Shown: piece by piece, positions 49,901 to 59,889 of the stretch
How positions within the stretch are numbered: the first letter of the stretch is position 1
Layout: each line of letters opens with the position of its first letter
Made by a program: the position numbers and the translations under genes
Assembly: GCA_018389105.1 (NCBI GenBank)
Contig: JACATO010000598.1
Coordinates: forward strand, 124,001 to 188,000
Source: Nautilus pompilius
Lineage: Eukaryota; Mollusca; Cephalopoda; Nautilida; Nautilidae
Length of the DNA: 64,000 bases
Direction: 5' to 3'
The notes under the pieces: generated by a model
What the model saw: only the letters and a program-made list of their open reading frames with translations
What the model was told of the DNA's origin: nothing
Database searches by the model: none

Positions 49901-52900
49901 CATCTGTGGTGGATGTGGTGATGAAAGGCCAGCAGACTGTGGTGATGGTGTCTCAGGATGCCAACCTCAGGATCTGGGATTTATCAAGAAAAGATAATCA
50001 ATTCCAAATAGCTGATGATATAAATGAGAAATCAGGCACAGTCAGGTAAGCATTTAAGACTTCTTTTTGGCTTTTGTCCAGTTTGTGAAAGACATGCTTC
50101 TGCCAGTAAATAGCAATTTTGATTAGGTCTTACACTTAATTATCTCTACAGGTAGTTCAGACCTCTATCGTATTTTAAGATTTTTCTATTTTGTTCACTT
50201 TCTTTAAACAGTTTAGTAAAGTATACTTTTCAAAAAAATCTGTTCGACTACAACTGAACTCATGGCAAAGCTATGAGTGGTTTTGGGTCCAGTACCTTTG
50301 TGTGCATTGTGTTGGTAAATCACAGATTGACACTCAGTACCCATAAATATTACCACCTGTCTTCACGCTGTAGTGGGATGTCCCTCAACTCTTGCTGTGC
50401 TGTCAGGTTTTCCTTACCTGCAGAACAGTGCAAACACAGGCAGTGACTAGCTAACTTCTGTGGCAGTACTCTTGATTTGAATTGTTAACATTGGAAAAAC
50501 CCCAGTCAACCTATGCAGTCGAGGACCTGGACATTTTATGATTTGCAAACAAGACTATCACAAGAGGTACACATTCTTAAAACTGCAGTATTTTGTGTAG
50601 TGATGTGAACATCTTTCCAGTGACCAAGTAGTCTCATTACTGTGTGAGCTGAGGTAATAATGTCAAGACAGGCTGACTGATACAGAATATCAGCAGTGAT
50701 GTTGGATAACATTTCACAAATGGATTTACCTCAACAAATATTCCAAACCTGTATTCTTGTAAATGCTCATTTAACAATTTATTGAAATACTTTGTTTTCA
50801 CAGAAGCAAACTTGCTAAATAATAAAATTCTCACTAATGACAACTTTCTCCAAGTATGCAAATTTGTAGTCATTGCATCTTCGGTTTTCCACTCATAATA
50901 CAACAGTTACTGCTTTGAGTGATGTATTTGAAGATGCCTCCCCTCTCCCTCTCTCTCTCTTCTGGATTTTTAGTTTCTTACCTTGTAATTTTAATATTTT
51001 TTTCATAACTTTTTCTTCTTAATTGGTTAGTACATAATCAGCACAAATATCATCTGTTTCTTCCTCTTTTTCACCCAGGTCCATTCAACAGTTCAACAAT
51101 CCTCGGTACATCTTCTTCAACAAAGTCAATGTAACTAACTGGTTTATCTATGATATATTCTTGAAGAAGGTAATCTTTGGTGTGGTGTTGGTGAGTAACT
51201 TAGACCTCATTCACAGTCCAATTTGTATCAGCAAAATGGTAACATTGTTTTTTTAGTATGCAAAAACCGTCAATAATGTGATGTGAAACTATGTGGTTAC
51301 TTCCTTTGGAATTTCTTATTTCTGTTCAAATTTCTTTGGTTTATGCACAATTAGATTTTAAAAAAATTTTGTTAGAACAGAAAGTGATTACCTTGTGACA
51401 CAATAGTAGAGCTTTTCAGATATGCTGGACCCTCTCTCGAGCAAATTAGGATATCACTCCCAGCTGATGGTGGTTGAACACAAGATGGTCGCTTCTCCAA
51501 TCTGGCATCATCTCTGTATCTACAAAACCTCATGATTAGCCACACGGTTGCTTGCTTCTACTGCTCGCTCCTTTGTGATTCCATCCTTACCAGGGAAAGC
51601 TTGTCCAGTGGTTTCTGCTTTAGCTCTTCAGTTGGCTGTGCATTTTTCTCATTATACAGTATGCATCCTGGGATGTATACAACCTCAATCTTGCCCTGCA
51701 GTTTCTCCCTATGATCTTGCCTCTCCCTCCCCTACCTGACTCAATCCAACTAGCCAGGCTAAGTCAGTTAAGATCACAATTATCCTCAACCGTAGTCTTA
51801 GTGAATGCTCATGCCAAGGCTGCTTCAAGGGTTTCCATCTGATCCCTGAACTAACATGATCAGCCTTGCCAGACTACTCTCCAAGAAGTCACAGATACCC
51901 TTTCTAAGGTTCCCACCTGTTGCTATCATCTCTGTGGGGTTCCCTTTCCTTATATTGATCATAATTCATTCCCTACATGGCAGAAAATGCAGACTTTGAT
52001 GGCATTTGTGTACGGTAAAGGTTAATCACAGAGGCAGTAATACATATATATATATAGCTGATTAATAAGTTTTCTCTTGCGGGGCAAATAACGCGCCACA
52101 GTTCTGTATTGTTTCTAGTTTGTGCACGTTGCAGCATGAACCATCCCATACAAGCTTTACAGCTAAAACTAAGATTTATGTAAACATAGCAAAAAGAAAA
52201 ACTATTTTCTAAAAGACAGCTTATTACAAATATTTAATGAATCTACTGAATGCCAAAAAAAAAGGTTATGGATACCGAAGTACATATTGTTGGAAAAATA
52301 ACCAATCATGACAAGTGTGATATAATTTTGCAGTTTCTTTGATTAAATGTTAAATGAAAGATCTAAATTAATCATAATTTTACTTTAAATTTATACCTAC
52401 CTCCAAAACTTCTAGGGTTATGCAGAACTTTTGGCTGTGGCTATAGATGTAGGTTGAAACAGTGGGCTAGAATAATGAGATATCTTAATTAAACAAAGAT
52501 TAATCCAGAATAACATTTTTACAATTTTGATTACTGTGTACAAAAGCTAAATGGGTGGTTTGGGCATTGCCTGCCACCTTCCCTGCTGCTGCTGCCGCCA
52601 TTAGGGTGTACTCTGAGAAGGTATGGTGTTACTCTTCATCTTTATCATGAATTTGTCAAAAACTCATTTTAATTTTACTTCCTTAAAATTAAAGGGGCAG
52701 AATAAAAAATATAAAGTAGAGAAGAGATATTTAGTTTGCTGACCTGTATACTACATAGGGCAAAGGGTTACAGGGAAATAAATAGCTGATCTAATGGGAA
52801 ATTTCCCTCCGTTTTCGCAGGAGGAAAGAAAAACAATCACAAGTGGCGCTTCACTTTCTGTTTATTGTAGCTTTTAATTTTGTAAGAAAATAAAAACAAA

Positions 52901-55900
52901 AGGCTCTTTCTTGTACAGAATGGCGACCGTCTACTGGTAACATTCGTTTAACAATGGAATCCTCTTTCTCCCCTGTACTCGCGAGTAGTTCTACATTTAA
53001 TTTTAATTTGCATCATATGTTTATCACCAGACTCTTTAATTAGTCTCTTAGCTGTTGATAAATCTTTAGCTTAGCTTAAAACCAGTGGATTTTAAAATGT
53101 GTGAAAGGAATGGGAAAAGGTTCCTCTGTAATAAGCACCTAACCCTGCCTTTCACTTTCATGAATAATTTTTAAGAAGGTGCTGATTCAAATCTGAAATT
53201 AACAGACCTACAAATGTGTAAAGTTTAAGCAGTGTAATAAAAACAGATTTTTGTATGGCAAATAGCATGATAGTCTGGTTAGTTTCCTTTAGTTTTGATA
53301 AATGTCTTAAAAATTTTATTTGCATAACTAAACCCAGCAAATGTTACCTAGACATTCCCTGCAGTCAAATAAAACTGCAAATACCATGGCAACCTTTGGC
53401 TCATTTCTAACAGTGAAAGGAGCTCCAGAGCATCAGATATTCCACCGCCATCAGAAGGATTTTTCTATAAAATCAAACTAAACTAGAAAATAAGTTTTGT
53501 GACATTTGTAAGAATGCCATTTTCTGGTGAATACAATTTTGATAACTTGGCTTAAAAGTATTTTGGCTGAGAACTTTTATTAAAAAAAAAAAAAAAAACT
53601 GCTACAATTGGCTGGCTGATCATGTTTTACTGTATGCTGAAAGGGTACGTCGTGTTGTCCGTCTACAAGCTATTTCATTTCATTTTTAAACAGAGCAATA
53701 AAACGTGAACATTATTTTTCTGCAGGACAATGCCAGCGTTGTAAAGCTACTAAATGATGAAGAAATTATTGTGGAAACCTCTACCAGGAAACTAAAGGTG
53801 GTTAATCTCAAGAAACTCAAAGTGGTGAAAGTATTTCAGGGTAGAACAGCTATGTATGGATCCTTTGTCGTCATCAAGCAAGGAGAAGGTAAATTAAGCT
53901 TTCAATAGACTTTCACAAATGTTGATTTTCAAGTACCAGCATAATCTGGAATGAAAATTTACCAAGTTGATATTTTGTATTGAAGTTTCTTTCCTGTTAG
54001 TTTGGTATAAGGTGATTTGTGAGAAAGAGAGAGAAAGCACAAATCCTTAGCTTTAATGTATGTGCAATGTGAAAATGAATTCCGCTCTGCTTTCTAAAAT
54101 CTATTTCGCTTATGATAAACACAATTTCCTCACAATAAGATGGTAGTTGAAGAAGTGTTACTTTACTTTAAAAATCTTTTGTTGCTGTCACCAACACACT
54201 TCTGGTTTATGGTAAAACATTCTTCATTTTTCTACTCTTACATGTTAAATGCGAGAACCAATCTTGTGAATATGCTGCTGGTCCCTTCAGAACAATGGCA
54301 TCTGTCCTGCTCAGGAGAACCTGTCTGAAGTTAATGCTACAATTGACTATTTTCACTTTATATTCACTCTCCTGATCAAAACATTCATAAATTTTCATTC
54401 AAAATTTGATGGAAAATAATGTAGCAATAATTTTCTAGGGAAATAAATAAATGAAACTAAAATTAGTTAGTTTTATTGTACACAATCTTAAAACTGTAGA
54501 TCTTGCAAAAAAAATGCTTACAAATTTCCTCAGGCTTATTCATTTTAAATCGTTAAATACTTAAGATTCAAGGGAAATAACTCTAGCGGTCTGGGAGAAT
54601 GAATTTAATCGGATATTAGGAGAATTGTAAGTTTGTAACTGAGGAAGTAGAGAAATGCCTTGCCACCCTAAGGTAGAATAGTATTTCTTACCTTAATTCC
54701 CCTATCTAAAAAAACAAAAAACTACATGCTGTCAGCTTATTTGAAAATATTTGCTATTATAAAAAGTAAGAACTTTGGGTTTGCCTGGTTTACTATAGTT
54801 AATTTTTAAAAAATCTCAGGAATTATTCATTACCAAGGAGTGAACTTAAGGGTTCCAGTAAATGATTTTTCCTTAGAACTAGAAACTAACTCATTCAGCT
54901 ATCTCTTTACAGAAGTGGTTGCTACTAGCAGAGGCCGGATGAATTTAAAGGTCTACGAAGTGTCAACTGGTATGGTATCACATATGTTGAAAGCTAAACA
55001 GGACGAAAGAATTGATGAGATTAAGGTACAGTGAAATATTCTTTAAATTTTAAAGCCCAGAGTGCATTCCATGATTTTAACAAATATTTCTATCTTATTG
55101 TAACAGGGTTTTGAGTGAGTGTTGATGTTCATCCTTGTGCTGAAGTTATTAAATGAATATAGTTTGAGGTGCAGATAAAACTAACTTGAAAATTGCAGCC
55201 CTGTGCACCTGGCAAAGAAAAAGGAGATACAATAACTATAATTTAGCATTTTTATAGTGTAGTCTCCTGACAAGCCCAACAAAAAAAGCAACATGTTAAA
55301 TGCGTTGCAGCCCCAGTTTCAAGCTTTCTATCTGTGAACTCCTGAAAGAGCTGGAGATAGCGGTTGGTTGGTCAGGAAATTTTAGAATAAGGTCAATGCA
55401 ATGAAACAAACTGGTAGTTGTGAATCAGTATTACACATAGCAAAGTTGCCTAAAACAGTAACAAATTCAGATGCTGTCTGTTTTAAGAAAGCAGTATCAA
55501 ATGGTTTAATGTACTAGCATAGAACAAAAAAAAATCCTCATTTTCACAAACACTCTTAAGCTGTACAATACTCTGTGAAAGCATAATTCATCTCGTAGGC
55601 CAACCAAAGTGGAACAGTTTTAGCTGCAACAACAGATGAAGGCCCTTGTTTACTGTTTGATCTGATGCAATACCAGTTGATACAGAAGATCTCATCTCCA
55701 AAATTAGGTACAAAAAATATGTACATAGCAGACTGTCCATATCCAATTACCTCAGATGGGAATTTTCTCCTAATTTGTGTGGACAGAGTGCCAGAGGGAT
55801 TGACTTCTGAAAAAACAGACACCTACATCATAGTCTGGAACATTAATGATAGTAAGCATATTTTGTTGTTATACTTTAGTTGCCTTCAAATTTAAGGTCT

Positions 55901-58900
55901 CTACTTCCATAGAGATTATTTTCAAATTGCTTAACTTATGGTTTACTTAACCTTTTTGGTGAGGAGGAAGAATTTTACAATTCTTTCAAATGTTTGTCTA
56001 AGTTTGTAGCCATTTAGCATTTTCAGATTCATTACCTTTATATGAATTGGTGTAGCCAATTTAAATCTAATTCTCTTGGGTTAATAACTGCAAATATTCT
56101 TAAAATAAAATGTCTATCTTGATTCTCCAGCTTTGAAAGCATATATTACATTGTTTCTGATTATACAAACTCAGAAATTAGCATCCATGTTAGCTATAAG
56201 CATTTGAAGAAACTGGAACATTGTCTTTTTTTATTTTACTTGTACCTTTTTTGATAAGGCGACAGGTATTGTAAGGGAATTTCTCATCTTAAGATTAAGC
56301 ACAGAACTATTTCGGGTGGGAATATCATCAGAGAGAAACACTGTTCACTGGTACAATTTAATAATTTGGATTTCTTTCTTTGGAGTAATCTATTGTTTCC
56401 AACAAATAATTTAGTCTACTATATGAATATAATATGACGTTTGCTGCTAATTTAACATTCTCCCCTTCCTGTTTCCTTCATCTCCCACCAGGAAAAATCC
56501 AGAGCCATCTTGTTGATATTGAATACATGAAACAATATGAACAGAACAACATTGATGTAGCCTATATGGTGGACAATGGTGTTCTCCTAAATGACAGACT
56601 TCTTGTGTCATCTCATTATGACTGCATACTACGAGTGTTTGATCTTCAAACAGGTTAGTACTGCATTATGAAATGTGCACCAGCTTAGCATGTTTCAAAC
56701 CAAATTGTTCTAAACTTACAGGGAAAATAGCACTTATTTCCTCTATTATACCATTTAAGCACCTTTCTGTTAATTACAGGTAAAATCAAGCACAGACTGG
56801 AGAGACACATTGGTAAAACTGATGTTTTGACAGCTCAGACGCAAGATTGCCCCTTTTTCCTAAGTTGGGGTAAAGCCAGAGAAGAGGCGGCTTTGTGTCT
56901 TTGGGATAAGTCCACGTTCACTTGTTGGGCCACTTTCAAGTGTGACCAAGAGGTAAAGTAATTGAGTCTACCTTCCAGTTTTCCTTTTATCCAGAAAGAG
57001 TGGTTTTGAATGAATGGAAGATTTTGAGCCCTGATATTTATATTAAGTCCCCCCGAATTTTCCCTTTTCTGCTGCTTGCGTTATTTAGTGTCAGAACCAT
57101 TCACTGCAAGCATACTAAAAAAAAAACCTTCACATAATATTCAGCTCACTGATCATGTACCTTACTACTTTAAAATACATTTATAAGTTCCTCCCCAACT
57201 CTAGAAAACAATATACAACTGGCAAAAATATAAATTCCTACACTTCTATCTTTTGTGGGCATAGAACAGATTTTAACACTGGTCACATGAACCAGCCCTG
57301 GGAGTTATCGTGACATTTGATTTGGCCATTTCAGGAACCAATCCAAATTTAGGAAAATATTTTTTTATCCAATGAGTTTTCATCATCACGCTGTTGCCAA
57401 AGCTAAATACCCCCCCACTCTCTCTCAGTCCAGCTCTACCTGTTCATGAATCAAGAAGAAAACAAAAGTATTATACCTTGGCCCATTTCATTCAACTGCC
57501 ATAAATGCACATGTAGGTGCCAACAACCAGGATGCAGTAACAAAGAGACTGAACAGTAATGTAAAAAAAAAGGATGCACGAAGCAGCCTTCTGAGGAATT
57601 GGAGGAGCAAATGATGCCAACTGTATTAGATATTCAACAATTTTTGCAAATATCAGCTAACATTGGATGTGGAATGCCCAGCAAAGAAGCAAAAGAGATA
57701 TCAAAGAATTTGTGAGGTGATATATCCTCCTAATCCTGATTCGTTGAAAAAAGAATTATGGGCGCCTAATAACCCATCAGTGAGAGCTTCAAACGACAAA
57801 CTGTTGATGAACATGAAGACGTTTATCAGCAGTTTGCCCGAGCGGAAAATTCAAAAGTGTGTATTGCCAGCTCCGATATGCAGAACGTTCACGTCGAAAT
57901 TGATGTTTGGTATTGTTGAAGAGTATGTACCAACTTCCAGGAGACATTAAAATACATGGCTGAAGGTAATGCACTTGCTGTTGAAGTATGATAGGTAATG
58001 CAATACGATGAATTGACAGGGAACAGCTGCCAAATTTTTACTACAAGATTCCCTGGGGAACGGAAAAGATCTTATTGGACAGTAATGAAGTAGATTTGGA
58101 TACAGCTGTCCAGACTCATAAAGCGAGCTTACTTGAACAAATATCCAGATCTGATTGATTGAATTGGTGTTGCTTCACTATCAAAAATAGTCAAAGCTCT
58201 AACATTCAAAGACATGAAGACGAAAAAAGCTGTTGAATGGTGATAAATCACATTGTATCCACTTCAACCACTGATGCTGTTGAATTGAAGTTAGTCCGTG
58301 CATTGGAAGCGTTTATAAAATCAGTGTTTGAAAACCCTGTGTCAAAGTGTAGCTCAACATAAGTGGACTGTGCGTTGAATACTAAATTGCACTGATATGA
58401 TTAAACTCTACATGGGACATAGGATCTGATGTAACGAGGTCAGTTCTAGCAAAGTAATTAATTGATGAAGCAGACGATACACCAAGTGCTGTATCTGACA
58501 CTGCATTTGCACCATATCTGGTGGCCAGATAGCATGTCAACGACTGAATCTTGATGCATTGGAGGAAGACCCATTACAGTGCTCAATTTTTCAGAGGCAG
58601 TTCAGCTCTGATGCTGGACAATGGAATTTAGTACAATATGCAATCACTGTTGATGTGAATCCTGATTGAATGCAATTTAATTCCTCAAATATCAACTCTA
58701 AGTATTGTTTAGAAGACTTTGGACCAGGCTAGGCTTGTCAACTGTCTTGGGGTAAAGGATATGATAAGAAATAAATTAAAGATGTTTTTGGATTGGGTTC
58801 CAGACATCACTTCGTAAACAGAGGAGGGACAGCAGTGAATGACCTTACAAGCTCTGCCGTGCTGTGTATATTTGTGGGGTTTAATTCATGCTGGAGCGAG

Positions 58901-59641
58901 TTTCAAAAAGCCAAGTTACGGCCAAAATAAATTCAAGAAAACTGGTTCATTTGTCATGCAATGATTAATGTAAATCTACATAGACATTTCTGGAAAAAAA
59001 TAAAGTTAGTTATCTCTATGATTGCGCCTCTGGACTCCCTGCCCAACTGTTAAGTCAGTAGTTTACCATAGAATAATTCTGACCTGCAGTTGGAGATTAT
59101 TTTATACACTAGTGGAAGGGTTCTAGGCTGAAAAAAAAACAAATAATCTTTTAAAGAGCTGCTCCTAAGAGAGTGTGATGTGAACAAGAAAATTAGTACT
59201 GATTCCAGTAAATTAAATATGCATGTTCACTTAAACCATTTGCTCAAATGTTTTTTTTTAAACACAGGTCAAATGCACACTGTTGTCAAGCACTGGTGCT
59301 GTAATTGGTGGTGGTTCTGACAAAGTCACAGATATAACCACTTGGTGGCTAAAAGGAGGTAATCACACTGCAGTCTCAACAAATGATTTACCCCCAATTC
59401 TTTTTCAAGAAACAGGTAATTTTTATTTGTTATTAATTAAGGAGTGATTTTCTTCTTTAGCTGGAGGCTTACAACACTTCCATCTTTTTGAATGTAACGC
59501 CCAGAAGTTGGTGTTAAATTTTATTTATTGTATACTTTAGAACTTGGTCACCATTTGAACGTATCTGATGAGAAAATAGATGAGAGAGAGGAAGAAAATG
59601 ATCCAGATTTAGAGGACAGTTTAGATGAATCCTTGGATTGA
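25875..59641 (+). CDS. NACHT and WD-repeat protein (NWD1/NWD2 family), 28 exons
   Basis: Exons: 25875-25948, 27865-28172, 29567-29769, 30963-31075, 31654-31868, 32646-32774, 33022-33150, 33839-34047, 40812-40954, 41644-41746, 42440-42655, 43309-43639, 44009-44161, 44705-44854, 45427-45643, 46177-46333, 47260-47428, 47585-47968, 48559-48813, 49775-50045, 51079-51169, 53726-53888, 54820-55025, 55599-55851, 56492-56653, 56780-56952, 59268-59415, 59541-59641. Every phase agrees; the total is 5226 nt, 1741 residues, close to the size I recall for vertebrate NWD2. Order: acylation signal (1-3), a DUF4062/TIR-like region (about 115-235: RIFTSSTFTD, DMRWGIRDEATDDHMTTEL), NACHT (P-loop 478-486, Walker B about 564-572), a winged-helix/helical linker (about 725-950), WD repeats (about 960-1705) and an acidic tail. 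NACHT proteins are P-loop STAND ATPases that oligomerise when triggered; WD repeats are usually the sensor or scaffold. The target of this protein is unknown. NWD1 versus NWD2 orthology is not decided. Confidence 0.93.
26033..26230 (+). mobile_element. SINE with perfect 12-bp target-site duplication
   Basis: AAGCTCGAGTGC occurs at 26021-26032 and again at 26231-26242, right after an A15 tail. Between them lie GCCTAGGAAGGTTAGG, TTTTTGGCTGGGGAAGCG, CGGGCTTCGGCC and CGGAGATACACACG. The same blocks occur in reverse orientation at 34375-34857. Perfect duplications mean a recent insertion, in intron 1 of the NACHT-WD gene. Confidence 0.85.
28173..29566 (+). other. Intron 2 of NACHT-WD gene, contains unassigned ORF
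   Basis: A 127-codon plus-strand ORF (28360-28743) and a 108-codon minus-strand ORF overlap here. Neither has splice signals or a motif I recognise, and both are treated as chance. A CT microsatellite lies at 29229-29246. Confidence 0.45.
29567..31868 (+). CDS. NACHT-WD exons 3-5: N-terminal DUF4062/TIR-like region
   Basis: Exons 29567-29769, 30963-31075 and 31654-31868 encode TKLERNYLMERTYPRLKQFC, VVDMRWGIRDEATDDHMT, the GPNFV/TFLSHKYGYRP junction and CWYKRDDNAVPPLYILQ. This series is diagnostic of the NWD/TEP1-type N-terminal region, related to TIR-like DUF4062 domains, upstream of NACHT. It may be a signalling or oligomerisation surface; no enzymatic residues are evident. Confidence 0.85.
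34048..34053 (+). promoter_or_regulatory. Candidate GC-AG donor of NACHT-WD intron 8
   Basis: The family pattern requires FSGRLDTMK to be followed by KIQEYVESF (exon 9, phase 0). The only phase-0 exit at that point is AAG|GCACGG. The nearest GT sites (34053 and 34076) give the wrong phase for the P-loop exon. The fit to GCAAGT is poor beyond the first three bases. Confidence 0.5.
34375..34857 (-). mobile_element. SINE, dimeric copy, same family as 26033
   Basis: On the minus strand it has the blocks GGCTAGGAAGATTAGG, GGTTTTTGGCTGGGGAAGCG, two successive GAGTTCGNTCCA units (about 34555 and 34445) and GGAGATACACG. The two GAGTTCG units suggest a doubled body. The 20-base A run at 34602-34621 on the plus strand is internal. 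It directly abuts the 3' end of the LINE. Confidence 0.65.
35990..39203 (-). pseudogene. LINE ORF2: endonuclease and reverse transcriptase, broken
   Basis: It starts at ATG 39203 with MEFLSLNLRGI (usual LNxRGL endonuclease start), then shifts frame to MQELHLQTNQE, where the catalytic ETH of the endonuclease has become ELH. The RT shows SDYKIIAKMLLANRL, VPGRSI, the catalytic block DQQKAFDR (37397-37420), SRGIRQG and YVDD (37126-37137), spread over several frames. The C-terminal part includes KCLTCTEDETVNH (about 36050-36090), the Cys motif of L1-type ORF2. Confidence 0.85.
39708..40325 (-). pseudogene. LINE ORF1 (gag-like)
   Basis: A 205-codon frame starts MEPQPSTSTETNTYAQVISQ and contains an RRM-like stretch (GISYPLRGANLVAWVKVCRL, later SGKMILRESIP). 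This pattern is typical of gag-like ORF1p that coats LINE RNA. After TGA/TAA near 39708 another frame continues with ITVVYRDQPSPPPYC and C..C pairs, a decayed CCHC knuckle, and then a Lys/Glu-rich end to about 39300. Confidence 0.75.
40812..43639 (+). CDS. NACHT-WD exons 9-12: NACHT ATPase domain
   Basis: Exons 40812-40954, 41644-41746, 42440-42655 and 43309-43639. The P-loop is GESGCGKTS with Lys484. The next exon starts RFLGTTPSSS, the usual NWD sensor-1-adjacent motif. Walker B is PLLLILDSLDQL with Asp569 and Asp572. STLPGREYE follows, then NRWLATSHRTLTKQQMDILL and CPLPLFLKLSFDEACSWKSY. All nucleotide-binding residues I can check are present, so ATP binding is expected. Confidence 0.9.
41395..41412. 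repeat. CT microsatellite
   Basis: Short CT repeat in intron 9 of the NACHT-WD gene. Confidence 0.5.
47260..59415 (+). CDS. NACHT-WD exons 17-27: WD-repeat region
   Basis: Eleven exons (47260 to 59415) carry degenerate WD units. The clearest are AHKADVTSLDITCDGTLIAT joined across an intron to CGHDGTIKFWDI, KIMAWDLKADKC, ANLRIWDLSRKD, TYIIVWNIND, CILRVFDLQTG and AALCLWDKSTF. Two seven-bladed propellers would fit the length, but the blades were not counted rigorously. Exon 48559-48813 adds an acidic loop (DNEDEDEDEL) and exon 59541-59641 ends in an acidic tail (EREEENDPDLEDSLDESLD). Confidence 0.85.
48949..48968. repeat. CT microsatellite
   Basis: About nine CT units in intron 19 of the NACHT-WD gene. 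Confidence 0.7.
51170..53725 (+). other. Intron 21 of NACHT-WD gene, no further gene found
   Basis: A 2.6 kb intron. The segment 51420-51960 is more GC-rich and carries two overlapping 60-codon plus ORFs without motifs, perhaps an old repeat. A short (TA)n lies at about 52042-52057 and an A18 run at 53582-53599. Nothing else could be identified. Confidence 0.4.
57460..58960 (+). pseudogene. Decayed coding insertion of unknown family
   Basis: Inside NACHT-WD intron 26 the plus strand shows pieces of protein-like sequence broken by many stops. A Cys-rich patch (FNCHKCTCRCQQPGC) lies near 57490, a 95-codon frame at 57663-57950 begins MDVECPAKKQKRYQRICEVI, and further fragments run to about 58740 (for example VARXHVNRLNLDALEEDPLQ near 58520). 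The base composition differs from the surrounding intron. I do not recognise the family. A transposon or endogenous viral remnant would both fit, and no function can be given. Confidence 0.45.
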
Positions 59642-59680
59642 AAAGAAAAAAATCAACAGCTAATCACGAAGACAGACAAC

Positions 59681-59686
59681 AATAAA
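59681..59686 (+). terminator. Poly(A) signal of NACHT-WD gene
   Basis: AATAAA lies 40 bp after the stop codon, so the 3' UTR is predicted to be under 80 bp. Confidence 0.65.
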
Positions 59687-59718
59687 AGCAAGGTTTCTGT
59701 CATATTTTTTTGAAATGC

Positions 59719-59724
59719 TTTATT
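59719..59724 (-). terminator. Poly(A) signal of SLC35C2
   Basis: TTTATT on the plus strand is AATAAA on the minus strand, 166 bp past the SLC35C2 stop. Cleavage would fall at about 59690-59710, overlapping the predicted 3' end of the convergent gene. Confidence 0.6.
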
Positions 59725-59889
59725 TACAGTATTTTCTGAAACTTCAAAACATTCTCACTAATATCACATTCATGCATATATTTCCTGCTCTTCGCATGGT
59801 GTAGAGGGTGTGGCCTCAAGTCTTATTTTTATATAGCTGTCTTCCCTCACCCAAGAACGATTAACAACATAATCATGTTATAGTAGCTG

